Source: Macrosoma leucophasiata (Eukaryota; Arthropoda; Insecta; Lepidoptera; Hedylidae). From it: 64,000 bases of DNA. The stretch is taken from positions 992,001-1,056,000 of the forward strand of contig JAWQUS010000022.1 in the NCBI GenBank assembly GCA_036365455.1. Reading direction: 5' to 3'. A program made the position numbers and the translations under genes. Below the pieces are notes generated by a model. It made no database searches. It had not been told where the DNA came from and was given only the letters and a program-made list of their open reading frames with translations. Positions 40,690 through 51,107 of the stretch are shown here, piece by piece. Each line of letters begins with the position of its first letter. Position 1 is the stretch's first letter.

Positions 40690-40800
40690 TTGACCAAAAC
40701 CTATCACTGCTTGCGTGGGCAGTGTGTAGCAGAGATAACGCTCTACGAAGTCGAATCTAGCCGATTATCTCTTTCGTAGGCTCGATGTGCAATATATCTT
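40690..40800. mobile_element. N TIR element, right part
   Basis: GTGTAGCAGAGATAACGCTC to GTAGGCTCGATGTGCAATAT. Confidence 0.7.
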
Positions 40801-41094
40801 TGCTGGGTACTGTGTGTGTGATATTTGTTGGCTTATCGAGGTACTCTATATTGAATGCGCTTGCTTCTCGTCATTAATGACAGCAATTTTGTTGATAAGA
40901 TTACAAAATGTGGCAAACATAAAACAGATTGGACGACCCGGTTTACCAGCGGTGAATGATGAGTATGACGACCACTTGATTTGAGAGTTGCGGGTTGTAT
41001 GAAGTTGTATCTCCGCACTAGAACAAATAAATACCACACAACTATGCCAAGAACGAACAAAAGTACATACATAGGTATCCAATGAAAATATAAA

Positions 41095-41344
41095 TCTATC
41101 TTTATATATAAAAATCAATTGCTTTTCAATTGTACTCGAGAATGGCTATACCAATTTGGCTAATATTAGTTTTAAATGAGTTTTGGAAGTCCAGGGAAGG
41201 CTTAAAAGGTAAGAAAATATGAAGAAAAGGAAGGTAAATAGTAAAAAACACAATTTCATTTTTCCATACAAATAGTCCATATCTATCAAACCTTTCACAC
41301 ATTATTTCATTCTGAGGCAATACGAAGTTTGCCGGGTCAGCTAG
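41095..41344 (+). mobile_element. I-type nonautonomous Helitron, complete
   Basis: TCTATCTTTATATATAAAAA after A41094, to GGGTCAGCTAG before T41345, with the GGCAA/TTGCC 3' hairpin. Confidence 0.82.
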
Positions 41345-41689
41345 TAGACAATAAAAAGCACAAAAACAGAAATACATTCAATCTGTACAAAAAAAAATAA
41401 AAAAATAATAAAAAAATTGAAAGATCCATCACTAGAGCCCTATCAACTACTAATAAAGCATGTTCCTTATGAGTTTTGAGGTATGGAATCATAGAGACCT
41501 TCACCGTATAAGGCCGGTCAATCTGTTAAGCTTGCCCACGCTTCATCAAAAAACTGTAAACTCAGAATCAGTCGACGGAAGACGTCGTCATTCGTAACCA
41601 GACGTGACGCTCTCTGACGTCAGATGCGAGTGACCTTGTGCTGTTATTTATCTATAGGTAGATTACAGGCTAACCTATTAGTGTGTTAT
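41345..41689. other. Unassigned with one direct repeat
   Basis: GTAACCAGACGTGACGCTCT at about 41595 is repeated at about 42986, suggesting a dispersed element. No gene. Confidence 0.45.
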
Positions 41690-41825
41690 ATACCTATATA
41701 GGTATTGCCTTTGGAACTCTGCCGGTGAATGACAAATAATGACTCCTTTTCTTTTCTCTTTACTCTTTGTTATCAGTTTGTAAAGGGGAAATGAGACATT
41801 CTACTGATATACTTACATTAGTATA
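41690..41825 (+). repeat. LINE 3' debris
   Basis: GCCTTTGGAACTCTGCCGGT to GGGGAAATGAGACATTCTAC, reverse of part of 16.8 kb. Confidence 0.5.
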
Positions 41826-41881
41826 CTAGCTGTTGCCGCGGTTTCGCCTGCCTGGATGTCTTTTTATAATCCACAATTTCA
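41826..41881 (-). mobile_element. K'-type Helitron 3' end
   Basis: CTAGCTGTTGCCGCGGTTTC to ATAATCCACAATTTC, truncated where A begins. Confidence 0.7.
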
Positions 41882-42010
41882 GGTGGAAATGTACGGCCCT
41901 GTGATTTCCGGCACAGAGGCATAACACCTTAGGCCTCAGGAGTGTTAACGCATCTGCATTTTGACCTTGGTCTTTGTGTGGGTGTCTATAGGCTGCAGTC
42001 ATCACTTATC
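41882..42010 (+). mobile_element. A retroposon, internal and 3' part
   Basis: AGGTGGAAATGTACGGCCCT to GCTGCAGTCATCACTTA. Confidence 0.8.
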
Positions 42011-42023
42011 GTTTATGAATAAG

Positions 42024-42931
42024 CAGTGGCGGATTTACCAGCAGGCTGAGTAGGCTGGAGATTAGGGCGGCAAATTTTAAGGGGCGGCAGATTTAGTTCA
42101 TATTTTTTTAATTTCTATTTATAAAATTACTGTTAAAATTATTAAGGCTCGGATCATAGTTCTCAATGATTCTAACCATAAAAAGTTGATGTAAAGAGGA
42201 TATGAAACCTAAAACATAAAGTTGGAATTTTATTGATAGAAAATATAATTGATATGAGTGCGGACAACGATATCAAAATATAGGGGCGGTAAAAATTGTT
42301 GAATAGCCAACCGGCGGCAAAGGAGACGTTCCAAAATGTATGGAGCCTCGGCCCGCACCATGTACACTATATTGAGAGATGAAGCATAAAATACTGAATC
42401 ATTTTCAGCTATTCAAATCGTTTATTAAATCTTCAATTAATTGTCGTAAGTATATTTCTGAACAAGAATGTCATAGTATGGTAAGACGTATACCATATTT
42501 TGGTTGAATGTGTTCGAGGTGAGGCTGAGGTGAGGGCTTCATTAGAAATAGGACATTGCAACAGTGTCCTGGCAGATCCTACTACGGATGACGCCAGAAT
42601 ACTGTTGCAACTATATCAATTGTCAATGAGCTAATGTTGTTTAATTATTTTTTTTAAATGAAGAATGTAATTCATGTGAACGTATAGAGCGTCACGGTCT
42701 TTGTCCAAGCCCTTTAAATGGAGAATAAAAAAAAAATGTCATAGTAGCAATATGGCAACATATTCCTGTCATACAAAACTTACGTTAAATAAATATTTCC
42801 GTCAAAAAAACAACGATTCAAATAATTTTTTGAGTATTTTTCCATGATTTTGCGTATTTTTCTCTAACTTTTGATATAGTGTACAAGGTGCGGGCCCAAT
42901 TTGGAACTTCTCCCTTGTAAATCCGCCACTG
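42024..42931. mobile_element. hAT-type nonautonomous element, 908 bp
   Basis: Termini CAGTGGCGGATTTACC and GTAAATCCGCCACTG are inverted repeats of hAT type. Exact 8-bp duplication TGAATAAG at 42016-42023 and 42932-42939. No transposase frame is visible, so it depends on a partner in trans. Confidence 0.92.
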
Positions 42932-43117
42932 TGAATAAGGGGGTCAGAATCTAGCCATTCGACAGCGTATTCCGTCGTCACACGTAACCAGACGTGACGC
43001 TCTCTGACGTCAGGCGCGCGCCAGTGACCTTGAGAGGTTATTTTATCACAGTTTTACGGTACACCGTCCTGGTTTGCGATTTGAGATTATTTCGTTGAGC
43101 CACGTGTATAACTTAAC

Positions 43118-43208
43118 TGCCTCAGTAGCCTAGTGGTAGAAGGCCACTACTACTACGCTGGAGGTCCTGGGTTCGATTCGCGGGTCGGGGGCTATCTGAG
43201 TTAACGGT
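43118..43208 (+). mobile_element. SINE J head fused to L
   Basis: CTGCCTCAGTAGCCTAGTGG, B-box GGGTTCGATTCGCGGG, to CGGTTTAAAATC, where L begins (ATTTATTTCAAATTGG). The J body and tail are missing. Confidence 0.8.
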
Positions 43209-43840
43209 TTAAAATCATTTATTTCAAATTGGTCTATAAGGACACTTTTGCATTGTCGGATTATAAGCTACCTAGAGAGAATGACTTATAATAATAATTC
43301 AATAGGTATTAATAAATACCAATTTAATAATAAAATTTAACCGATACGTGAATCATCAAATTTTTCAATTCCTTCATAGAAGACTTTTTACTGGTGGTAG
43401 AGCTCCAGTGACGGAGCTCGCGGGCGTAGGCACCACCGCATTACCTAATATACTTGGCGCTAAATGGTAGGCAGGTAGGTAGGTTCCGGTCAGGTGGTAA
43501 TGTACGGCTCTGTAATTTCCGACACAGAGGCATAACACCTAATGCCTCAGGAGTGGCAGCGAAACTGCATTTTGGCCTCTGGTCATTGTGTGGGTGTCTA
43601 TAGGCTGCAGTTATCACTCAACATCAATGTGAACTGCACGCTTGCTTGCCACTTTTATTACAAAAAAAAAGAAGAAAATGAAAAATCTGTTCGTCATAAT
43701 CATAGTCATTCACTTAGCAGAGTTCCAAGTGCAGGCACTACTGAAGAACTCAGAACTCAGCTACCCAACAAACTCAGCGTGTTGCTCTTTTGTCAAAACC
43801 TTAGATTTAATACAAATATTATTAAATAAAATAAAGATAA
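43209..43840 (+). repeat. L repeat split by A
   Basis: L continues to CCTTCATAGAAG (43382) and resumes GAAGAAAATGAAAAATCTGT at 43671. The 17.94-kb copy shows the joined sequence CATAGAAGAAAATG. Confidence 0.8.
43383..43670 (+). mobile_element. A retroposon, full length, empty site known
   Basis: ACTGGTGGTAGAGCTCCAGT to an A run before GAAG. GAAG on both sides is the likely duplication. GCAGGTAGGTAGGT replaces part of the centre. Confidence 0.9.
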
Positions 43841-44004
43841 TGTGAACGTCCATGGCATATAAATATTTGCATATAAACTCATACGCAAATACCCATCAAC
43901 AGCTTAATATCGTGATAGAAAATAACACCCGCAAATCACAACAGACCAGTCCCCACAATCAGCACCCGTTCACGAGTATGACGCATGTGGCAGCCATTGC
44001 TGCT

Positions 44005-44216
44005 CTGCTATCTCTGGTTCTATTGGGATTTTTTCCATTTTCTGGAAGTTTCGCAATACCTCGGAGTTTGGTAATGTGCCCGGAGATGTTAACAGGCTCG
44101 CCACTTGTTACATGGGCCAAAACGTAACCGGCGAGTCGTGGATGTTTGCATGTATGCTTGAATGCATGCATTTACCTCTGCCTACCCCTTCAGGGAGTAC
44201 ATGCGTGAAGTTACGT
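44005..44216 (+). mobile_element. SINE J, 5'-truncated
   Basis: CTATCTCTGGTTCTATTGGG to TGCGTGAAGTTACG. Its downstream flank matches that of the 47.3-kb copy for about 46 bp. Confidence 0.85.
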
Positions 44217-44367
44217 TTATTTATTTAAAAGAGAGTCTGAAGTCGGGACTTGACAACCCTCCACTACATAAAAAGAAAACTAGCAATATGCGACCTGGTA
44301 GATGCATCCGCATTTTGACCTCTGGTTTTTGTATAGGGGCGGCTTAACGTACTTATAGTTTTTTGTT

Positions 44368-44530
44368 TTTTTTTGTGTTATGGAAGTGGCAAACAAGCAT
44401 GCAGTTCACATTGATGTCAAGTGATGACTGCAGCCTATAGACACACACACAAAGACCAAGGTCAAAATGCAGATGCGTTACCACTCCTGAGACCTAAGGT
44501 GTTATGCTTCTGTGCCGGAAATTACAGGGT
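44368..44530 (-). mobile_element. A retroposon 3' half
   Basis: GTGTTATGGAAGTGGCAAAC to GCCGGAAATTACAGGG. Confidence 0.82.
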
Positions 44531-44635
44531 GTGCAATGCCGGTGCTTCCTGAGACAGTTAAGAGCATCGTCTTGAACCTTGAACGTCTTCATGTAGTTTA
44601 TAGACCGCATAGACTACAGTACTTAATTTTTTTTT

Positions 44636-44808
44636 TTGTATCTTCACGCCGGGTCCCTAACGGGGTAGGCAGAGAGTGTAGAGCGCCAGATATCCCGGTT
44701 CTGACAAACCTCTCGTGCCTCGTCTACCTTCATCATTCTCTTCATACATGTACGCCGATTCCTAAGACTTTTTACCCCACCATCATACAGAACTCGACCT
44801 ATTTTTTA
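44636..44808 (-). mobile_element. LINE C 3' end
   Basis: TGTATCTTCACGCCGGGTCC to AGAACTCGACCTATTTT; short fragment. Confidence 0.8.
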
Positions 44809-45527
44809 CCTTAATACTTACCATTAATGCAAAGTATAGGCAAACCTACTTGTTTTCCACTTCATGACATAAAAAAAAAATTAGGTATTTCTAGCAAATA
44901 AATAATTATATTCTATTCTATAGGTTTTCCGTACCTATAGGAAAAAAATACATTAAGTAAATTAAACAAAAGATTTTTTTTCCTTTAATTTTCTAATTCA
45001 GTCGCATGTGCTTTTGCAAAAATAAATATATTAAAACATAATAAGTCTTTAGTATTTATAATATCATAGGTTAGATATTCATTATGTGTACTCAATTATT
45101 TTATTTATTTATTATTATGGTACATCAACAGTATTGGTACATATTTTACATTCTGATTTTTCAACAATATAACATTCTTATACGTAAATATGTATATCAA
45201 CAGATGTACACAACATTCATTAATAATCACTAGAATAATGAAATAAATAGGTAAGTTATGAAATGAAGTTATCTATAAAAATTGCAAATTTCAAAAATAT
45301 TCAAACAAAAATTCATTAAGGTACACATTTAAGTAGGTACTTAGTTCTAAAATGGAAACACAAATTTGACTTCGGGAAAAAATCAAACCTGCCACCTCAG
45401 AATAACCGGTCCAGACACTTTCTGAAGCTCTTCAAATTTTTCTTCCCCTTTAATTTCTGTTGCGCTATTGCTATTCTATTTCTATTATAAAAATAATATG
45501 AACTTATGTTAATTCACAAAATATATA
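44809..45527. other. AT-rich stretch, no gene seen
   Basis: No coding or repeat signal recognised, apart from short A and T runs. Confidence 0.4.
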
Positions 45528-45640
45528 ACTCATTGAAATAAAACTATTTTTACGGATTTATCTCGCGTATATTAAACTAAAATCATTTTAGTTTAATATA
45601 CGCGAGATAAATCCGTAAAAATAGTTTTATTTCAATGAGT
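45528..45640. repeat. Perfect 113-bp palindrome
   Basis: Arms of 56 bp (45528-45583 and 45585-45640) are exact reverse complements around a single C. The arm starts ACTCATTGAAATAAAACTAT and contains TTACGGATTTATCTCGCG. Confidence 0.95.
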
Positions 45641-45689
45641 GTAGCTCGCGAAAACCTAAGAACATATCAAAATATATAACTACATATAA

Positions 45690-46095
45690 GAGTTTTGGCG
45701 GGAACCTTGAAAGAGGCGTATGGTGCTCTTATTTTATTTCATTTTCTTGGTGTATTTTTAAATTATATTGAATAAAGTTGGTGGCATTTTGTTTGATATA
45801 GGTTTATTACAGTGCCCGTGTATAGTGAAATAGAATAACAGTGCGAAAACACGACCTTTCAGGATGCCTACAAAACTTCATTGTAAATGTTCTGGTAAAT
45901 TAGCCATCGCTTTACTCGAATAACTTGACTGTAACTCACTTGACTGACATATTATACTTGATAACTTATATACTTGATACTTATATATTATACTTGATAT
46001 TATACTAACTTTGACGCTGCTTAAATCAATACGAAATATCGTTTTACTTGACACTGGCAATATGCGTAATAGCGATGCCATAATAATAAAAAAAA
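45690..46095 (+). mobile_element. B retroposon, left arm of an inverted pair
   Basis: Full B from GAGTTTTGGCGGGAACCTTG to GCGATGCCATAATAATAAAA. 394 bp match the right arm nearly base for base, including the private AT-rich insertion (TTGATAACTTATATACTTGA). Confidence 0.93.
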
Positions 46096-46141
46096 TTTTT
46101 TTTTGTTGAATTACATACGTCAATTTTTCTTATACGTAGTT

Positions 46142-46552
46142 TTTTTTTTTTTTTTTAATTATGGCATCGCTATTACGCATATTGCCAGTGTCAAGTAAAA
46201 CGATATTTCGTATTGATTTAAGCAGCGTCAAAGTTAGTATAATATCAAGTATAATATATAAGTATCAAGTATATAAGTTATCAAGTATAATATGTCAGTC
46301 AAGTGAGTTACAGTCAAGTTATTCGAGTAAAGCGATGGCTACTTTACCAGAACATTTACAATGAATTTTTGGAGGCAACCTGAAAGGTCGTGTTTTCGCA
46401 CTGTTATTCTATTTCACTATACAAGGGCACTGTAATAAACCTATATCAAACGAAATGCCACCAACTTTATTCAATATTACTTAAAAATACACCAAGAAAA
46501 TGAAATAAAATAAGAGCACCATACGCCTTTTTCAAGGTTCCCGCCAAAACTC
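46142..46552 (-). mobile_element. B retroposon, right arm of the inverted pair
   Basis: Poly(T), then ATGGCATCGCTATTACGCAT to AGGTTCCCGCCAAAACTC. 394 bp (46159-46552) mirror 45690-46083. The 75-bp spacer is rich in T. Confidence 0.93.
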
Positions 46553-46590
46553 AATATCGTATTTAGGAATGCAAATAACAAAATTAATAT

Positions 46591-46923
46591 ATTTTATTTT
46601 TAAAGAAAAATGGAAAGAAAACTTTGACTTCAGGCGAGACTCGAACTCGCGACCTACTGGGAATCTAGTCCAGCCTCTCTTCCAATTGAGCTACTGAAGT
46701 CCTGCCCGATTTGTCAAATCTTTCCTTCACATCTATTGCATTGCTTTATGGTAGCAGCAGCGCCATCTATTGCCAACTATGCTAGTTAGGCATATATTAC
46801 CAACTATGCTAGATTCCCAGTAGGTCGCGAGTTCGCCTGAAGTCAAATTTTTCTTTCCATTTTCTTTAAAAATAAAATATGTATATTTCACAAGCATGTG
46901 TTAATGCGAAATAATATAAAACA
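46591..46923 (-). mobile_element. G fold-back tRNA-like retroposon, 11-bp duplication
   Basis: AAAATTAATAT at 46580-46590 and 46924-46934. The complete antisense tRNA-like module lies at about 46630-46702 (on the reverse strand A-box TAGCTCAATTGG and B-box GAGTTCGAGTCTCGCC). On the right is a shortened sense copy (GATTCCCAGTAGGTCGCGAG, with a deletion in the T arm). Confidence 0.88.
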
Positions 46924-46934
46924 AAAATTAATAT

Positions 46935-47237
46935 TTTAGTTATTTAACTACAGAACAATATAATCTTGATGGAATCGTTTCAAAAAAAATAATCGCCACA
47001 ATACAAAGGGCCAAAAACAAACCATGGTACCGCCCTATTTTATATCAGGCCACCAAAACAGAATAGACGCGTGGGGGCACCTGTCTCACTCGTACATCAC
47101 CCGTCTCTCTCTTGCAACGTGTGTGCTTTTTTTTTTAATTTTGCAAACGTGCTAGGGTGCTTTTTTAGGGTTGGGTGGTGCCTTAATTAAGATTTTTTCG
47201 TGTTTTTTGTCCTTTTAATCAGCTAATTTGTAATTAT
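46935..47237. other. Unassigned, no gene seen
   Basis: No recognised feature. Confidence 0.4.
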
Positions 47238-47250
47238 TTTATTTATTTAA

Positions 47251-47572
47251 CTGCCTCGGTAGACTAGTGGTAGCAGGCCACTACTACTACCCTGAGGTCC
47301 TGGGTTCGATTCCTGGGTCGGAGACTATCAGAAATAACGGTTTAAAATCCTTTATTTCTGGTTCTATTGGGATTTTCCATTTTCTGGAAGTTTCTCAGTA
47401 GGAGAACCTCGGAGTTTGGTAATGTGCCCGGAGATGGCAACAGGTTCGCCACCTGTTACATGGGCCAAAACGTAACAGGCGAGTCGTGGATGTTTGCATG
47501 TATGCTTGAATGCATGCATTTAGAGTGTAAATGCATGCCTACCCCTTCGGGGAGTACATGCGTGAAGTTACG
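47251..47572 (+). mobile_element. SINE J, full length, 13-bp duplication
   Basis: TTTATTTATTTAA at 47238-47250 and 47573-47585. Head CTGCCTCGGTAGACTAGTGG, B-box GGGTTCGATTCC, to GTGAAGTTACG. A short internal duplication of AATGCATGC lies near 47513-47535. Confidence 0.92.
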
Positions 47573-47687
47573 TTTATTTATTTAAAAGAGAGTCTGAAGT
47601 CGGGACTTGACAACCCTACCGCCCAATAGCGGAAAAAAATCTTCTACTGCAAGGGAATTCTCCCACTAATTATATAATGAGATTTTT

Positions 47688-47967
47688 TATGTAATGAAGG
47701 TGGCAAACAAGCATGCAGTTCACATTGATGTTAAGTCATGACTGCAGCCTATAGACACCTACACGAAGACCAAGGTCAAAATGTAGATGCGTTATCACTC
47801 CTGAGACCTAAGGTGGCATGCCTCTGTGCCGGAAATTACAGGGACGTACATTACCACCTGACCGGAACACGATAGTGCTGAACACTATCATTTAGCGGCA
47901 AGTAAATTAGGTAATGCGCTGGTGCCTACGCCCCCGAGCTCCGTTTTTGGAGCTCTACCACCAGTGA
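47688..47967 (-). mobile_element. A retroposon, full length
   Basis: ATGTAATGAAGGTGGCAAAC to GGAGCTCTACCACCAG. Confidence 0.9.
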
Positions 47968-48236
47968 ATGAATTAACATTCATAGTTTAAGATAACTTTT
48001 CGAGATTCATAGTTAAAAAAATTAAGTTTGCTCATACACAATTATTTTTTTGCCTCGCATTTGGCATTTACTCCGAGCGTAGGTATGCCACGTACCTTAC
48101 CTAGGCTGAATATCGCCACGTGTTGCAGGGAGCGGGGTTGCGGGGTTGCGGGGTGACTAGGGTTACCACCTCTTAGCTGTCTAATTTAATCCGGGAGAAA
48201 AGAAAAACATTGAACATCATAACTTTTTATAAGTAA

Positions 48237-48422
48237 CTAGCTGTTGCCCGCGGCTTCGCCCGCGTGGATGTCGTTTTATAAATATTTTTCCTGAATTTTC
48301 TATGCTATAAACCTCACGGAGCCCGAGACCTTTCCAACGAATGCAAAACCGTGGAAATCGGTTCGTGCGTTCTGCAGTTATAGCGTCAGGAAGGAAAACT
48401 CGACTTATTTTTATATTATAGA
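48237..48422 (-). mobile_element. K'-type nonautonomous Helitron, complete
   Basis: CTAGCTGTTGCCCGCGGCTT at the left after A and ATTATAGA at the right before T. The GC-rich hairpin lies next to the CTAG end. It shares ATGCAAAACCGTGGAAATCG with 24.8 kb. Confidence 0.82.
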
Positions 48423-48525
48423 TAACAACATAGAAATAATTGTATTTAATCAAAATACCACACATAAAAAGCGGGTATTTTATATTACAAACAGACACTC
48501 CAATTTTATTTATTTGTATAGATCA

Positions 48526-48682
48526 GAGGTTCCCAAACTATTTTTCTTGTAGACCCCTCTCAATTTTTTTCTGGTTTCGGTGGACCCCCTTGCTAACATT
48601 TATATCACTTTCCCATATATCCGATTTTTATTTACACATATACGTAGACCCCATTGAGTCCCCATGGACCCCAGGGGGTACT
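48526..48682. mobile_element. hAT MITE, 3'-truncated relative of 10.6 kb
   Basis: CAGAGGTTCCCAAACTATTT to CATGGACCCCAGGGGGT; the right terminus is lost. Confidence 0.82.
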
Positions 48683-48743
48683 ACTCAGTAAGGTACATAA
48701 CTTGGTGTGAAGATACATATATTGATTTAATATGTATTATTAC

Positions 48744-48835
48744 ATAACTTTATGCCTGTAGTCCCCGAAGGCGTAGTCAAAAGTTAATGCATGCATTCAA
48801 GCATACATGCAGACACCCACGATTCACCGGCCACG
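48744..48835 (-). mobile_element. SINE J tail fragment
   Basis: ATAACTTTATGCCTGTAGTC to TCACCGGCCACGTTTT. Confidence 0.75.
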
Positions 48836-48845
48836 TTTTTATTTA

Positions 48846-49452
48846 GCACCGATTTTATATCCGACCGACTTTTTGTAGGACGTGTGCGTTGCACTATTGC
48901 TATCAGTACGTTCTATTTTTCTCCTACAAAAAGTCGGTCATCGATTATCTGACGTGGGCGGGAGCCCTAAGAAGTATTGCGTTTATAGATGTACATTGAT
49001 AGGCAATTATTACAATATGCTAATATTTACTTCGTTACATCACGCCTGTAATCCCCGAAGGGGTAGGCAGAGGTAAATGCATGCATTCAAGCATACATGC
49101 AAACACCCACGACTCGCCGGTTACGTTTTGACCCATGTAACAGGTGGCGAGCCTGTTGCCATCTCCGGGCACATTACCAAACTTCGAGGTACTGGGAAAT
49201 TTCCAGAAAATGGAAAAATCCCAGTAGACCCAGCGATAAAAGACTTTACACCATTATTTCTGATGACCCCCTACACGGGAATCGAACCCAGAACCTCAGC
49301 GTAGTAGTAGTGGCCTGCTACCACTAGGCTACCGAGTTAAGTTTACTAGTCTTGAATAAAGCCATATCGCTAAGGCGCTTCAATATGGGGATCTTTAAAC
49401 GTCGTGCAACGCACACGTCCTACAAAAAGTCGGTCGGAAATAAAATCGGTGC
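48846..49452. mobile_element. Q: 49-bp inverted repeats flanking 509 bp
   Basis: Left arm 48846-48894 (GCACCGATTTTATATCCGAC) and right arm 49404-49452 differ at one base. A further inner repeat of the CTACAAAAAGTCGGTC motif lies at about 48922-48940. SINE J lies inside. Probably a TIR element; target duplication not evident. Confidence 0.75.
49032..49342 (-). mobile_element. SINE J, full length, inside Q
   Basis: ACATCACGCCTGTAATCCCC to CCTGCTACCACTAGGCTACC. The reverse strand reads the head and B-box GGGTTCGATTCCCGTG. A short TTTACT repeat on both sides may be the duplication. Confidence 0.88.
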
Positions 49453-49570
49453 ATGCGACCCATCCGATAATCGGTGAAAAATGGAACGTTCGGAAATGTA
49501 TGCGTCAACGCACACTACTCGCCGACAAACCGACAGTCGACCGCATGTACTTGCAAGGGAAAAGTCTAAT

Positions 49571-49695
49571 GGTGAGATTCACAGACCGCACTACGACTTT
49601 ACTTTGAGCAAAGTATGCTTGGAACTGTCAGTTCAGTATGGGTTTTGACAGTTCAAAGGCAAAGTAGTTCGTAGTGCGGTCTGTGAATCACACCC
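49571..49695. mobile_element. Harbinger-like MITE, TAA duplication
   Basis: TIRs of about 30 bp (TGATTCACAGACCGCACTAC at the right in reverse; GAGATTCACAGACCGCACTA at the left). TAA at 49568-49570 and 49696-49698. 125 bp. Confidence 0.85.
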
Positions 49696-49744
49696 TAAGA
49701 GCCGAACCCAGGTCGATCTTCACCATAACACGGTACATATACCG

Positions 49745-49962
49745 ATACAATATTTTTTTAAATTTTTGTCTGTCTGTCTGTTTGGCGGGGCTAATCTTCG
49801 GAACGGCTTTACCGATTTTGACGAGACTTTCACTAGCAGATAGCTGATATGATAAGGAGTAACTTAGGCTACTTTTATACTAGCTGCACCCACGACTTCG
49901 CCTGGGTAGATACTGTACAATCATGAATTCCAACGCGGTTGAAGTCGCAGGCACAGCTAGTT
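49745..49962 (+). mobile_element. Helitron-like debris with two CTAG ends
   Basis: TCTGTCTGTCTGTTTGGCGG and GGAACGGCTTTACCGATTTT, then ACTAGCTGCACCCACGACTT (49880) and the opposite end AGTCGCAGGCACAGCTAG (to about 49960). Confidence 0.5.
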
Positions 49963-49994
49963 CGAAATAAAATACTTATTTGAGTTTGAGTTTG

Positions 49995-50072
49995 ACTACC
50001 ATTTGGCGACAGATAGAGGTAATGCGGTGGTGCCTACGCCCGCGAGCTCTGCCACTAGAGCTCTACCACCAG
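49995..50072 (-). mobile_element. A retroposon 5' end
   Basis: CTACCATTTGGCGACAGATA to AGAGCTCTACCACCAG. Confidence 0.8.
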
Positions 50073-50290
50073 CAAAACTTATAAGCAACGCGATTTATAT
50101 TCTACTTATGTTACAAATACCAACGAATTAAATATACAGTTGCAACACATACAAACACCCTCTGTAAGGGTTGAAATAAAAAAGGACAATTGATGAAAGT
50201 GGGGTGGCATCAATGCGTCCGATTTTGCATCAATCGGGAATATTTTTATACGTAACTTCACGCCTGCACTCGGTGTTGGGGTAGGTTTGC

Positions 50291-50524
50291 ACTGGTGGTA
50301 GAGCTCCAGTGACGGAGCTTGCGGGCGTAGGCACCACCGCATTACCTAATATACTTGCCGCTAAATTATAGTGTTCAGTACTAGAGTGTTCCGGTCAGGT
50401 GGTAATGTACGGCTCTGTAATTTCCGGCACAGACCTTGGTCTTTGTGTGGGTGTCTATAGGCTACAGTCATCACTTAACATCTATGTGAACTGCATGCTT
50501 GTTTACCACTATCATTACATAAAT
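50291..50524 (+). mobile_element. A retroposon with internal deletion
   Basis: ACTGGTGGTAGAGCTCCAGT to ACTATCATTACATAAA. About 55 bp are missing between GGCACAGA and CCTTGGTC. Confidence 0.88.
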
Positions 50525-50917
50525 ACTCCTCCGAAACGGCTGTACCAATTCTCATGAAATTTTGTGTGCCTATTGGGTAGGTCTGAAATTCGGTCAACAT
50601 CCATTTTTCATATCCTTAAGACACCCTCCCAAAATCTTATCAAGATTGATTCTTAACAAATTTTTTGTTCGATTTCTTGAACATTTTTTGACGTGACAAC
50701 GTCTTAAATTAGGTTGCGGCTCGGAGTCACTCATGAAAAAGTGTAACGCCCGGTAACGTAACGATGAGTCACCGAACGAGAGAGAGGCCTGCCGGACCGG
50801 CGAATGCCTTTCTACCGAGAAAAAGACGTTGTCACGTAAAATCTTCGCCCGTAAAACCGACTTTACAGGCAACCAGTTTTTTTTTTTAGGCGATACGAAG
50901 TTTATCGGGCCCGCTAG
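50525..50917 (+). mobile_element. Helitron-like element with inner TIR insert
   Basis: ACGGCTGTACCAATTCTCAT to GCCCGCTAG before T50918, with a CGATA...TATCG hairpin near the end. Inside, ACGTGACAACGTCTTA (about 50691) and AAGACGTTGTCACGT (50823-50837) bracket about 146 bp, probably a nested MITE. Confidence 0.65.
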
Positions 50918-51004
50918 TATTGTATAATATGTATATAATTAGTATTGTATATAATTGTATAATAATAATTATAAACAATGCAAAATTATCATAATTATAA
51001 TGAA

Positions 51005-51105
51005 CTACTTCAGTAGCTTAGTGGTAGCAGGCCACTACCATTACGCTGGGGTCCCGGGTTCGATTCCCGGGTCGGGGACTATCAGAGATAACGGTGTAAA
51101 TCCTT
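51005..51105 (+). mobile_element. SINE J head, 3'-truncated
   Basis: CTACTTCAGTAGCTTAGTGG, B-box GGGTTCGATTCCCGGG, to AACGGTGTAAATCCTTTG, meeting an A tail. Confidence 0.85.
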
Positions 51106-51107
51106 TG

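Noticed and set aside
45878..46364. Paired open frames with the same translation on opposite strands
   Set aside because: They are the two arms of the inverted B pair; B shows no coding conservation between copies.
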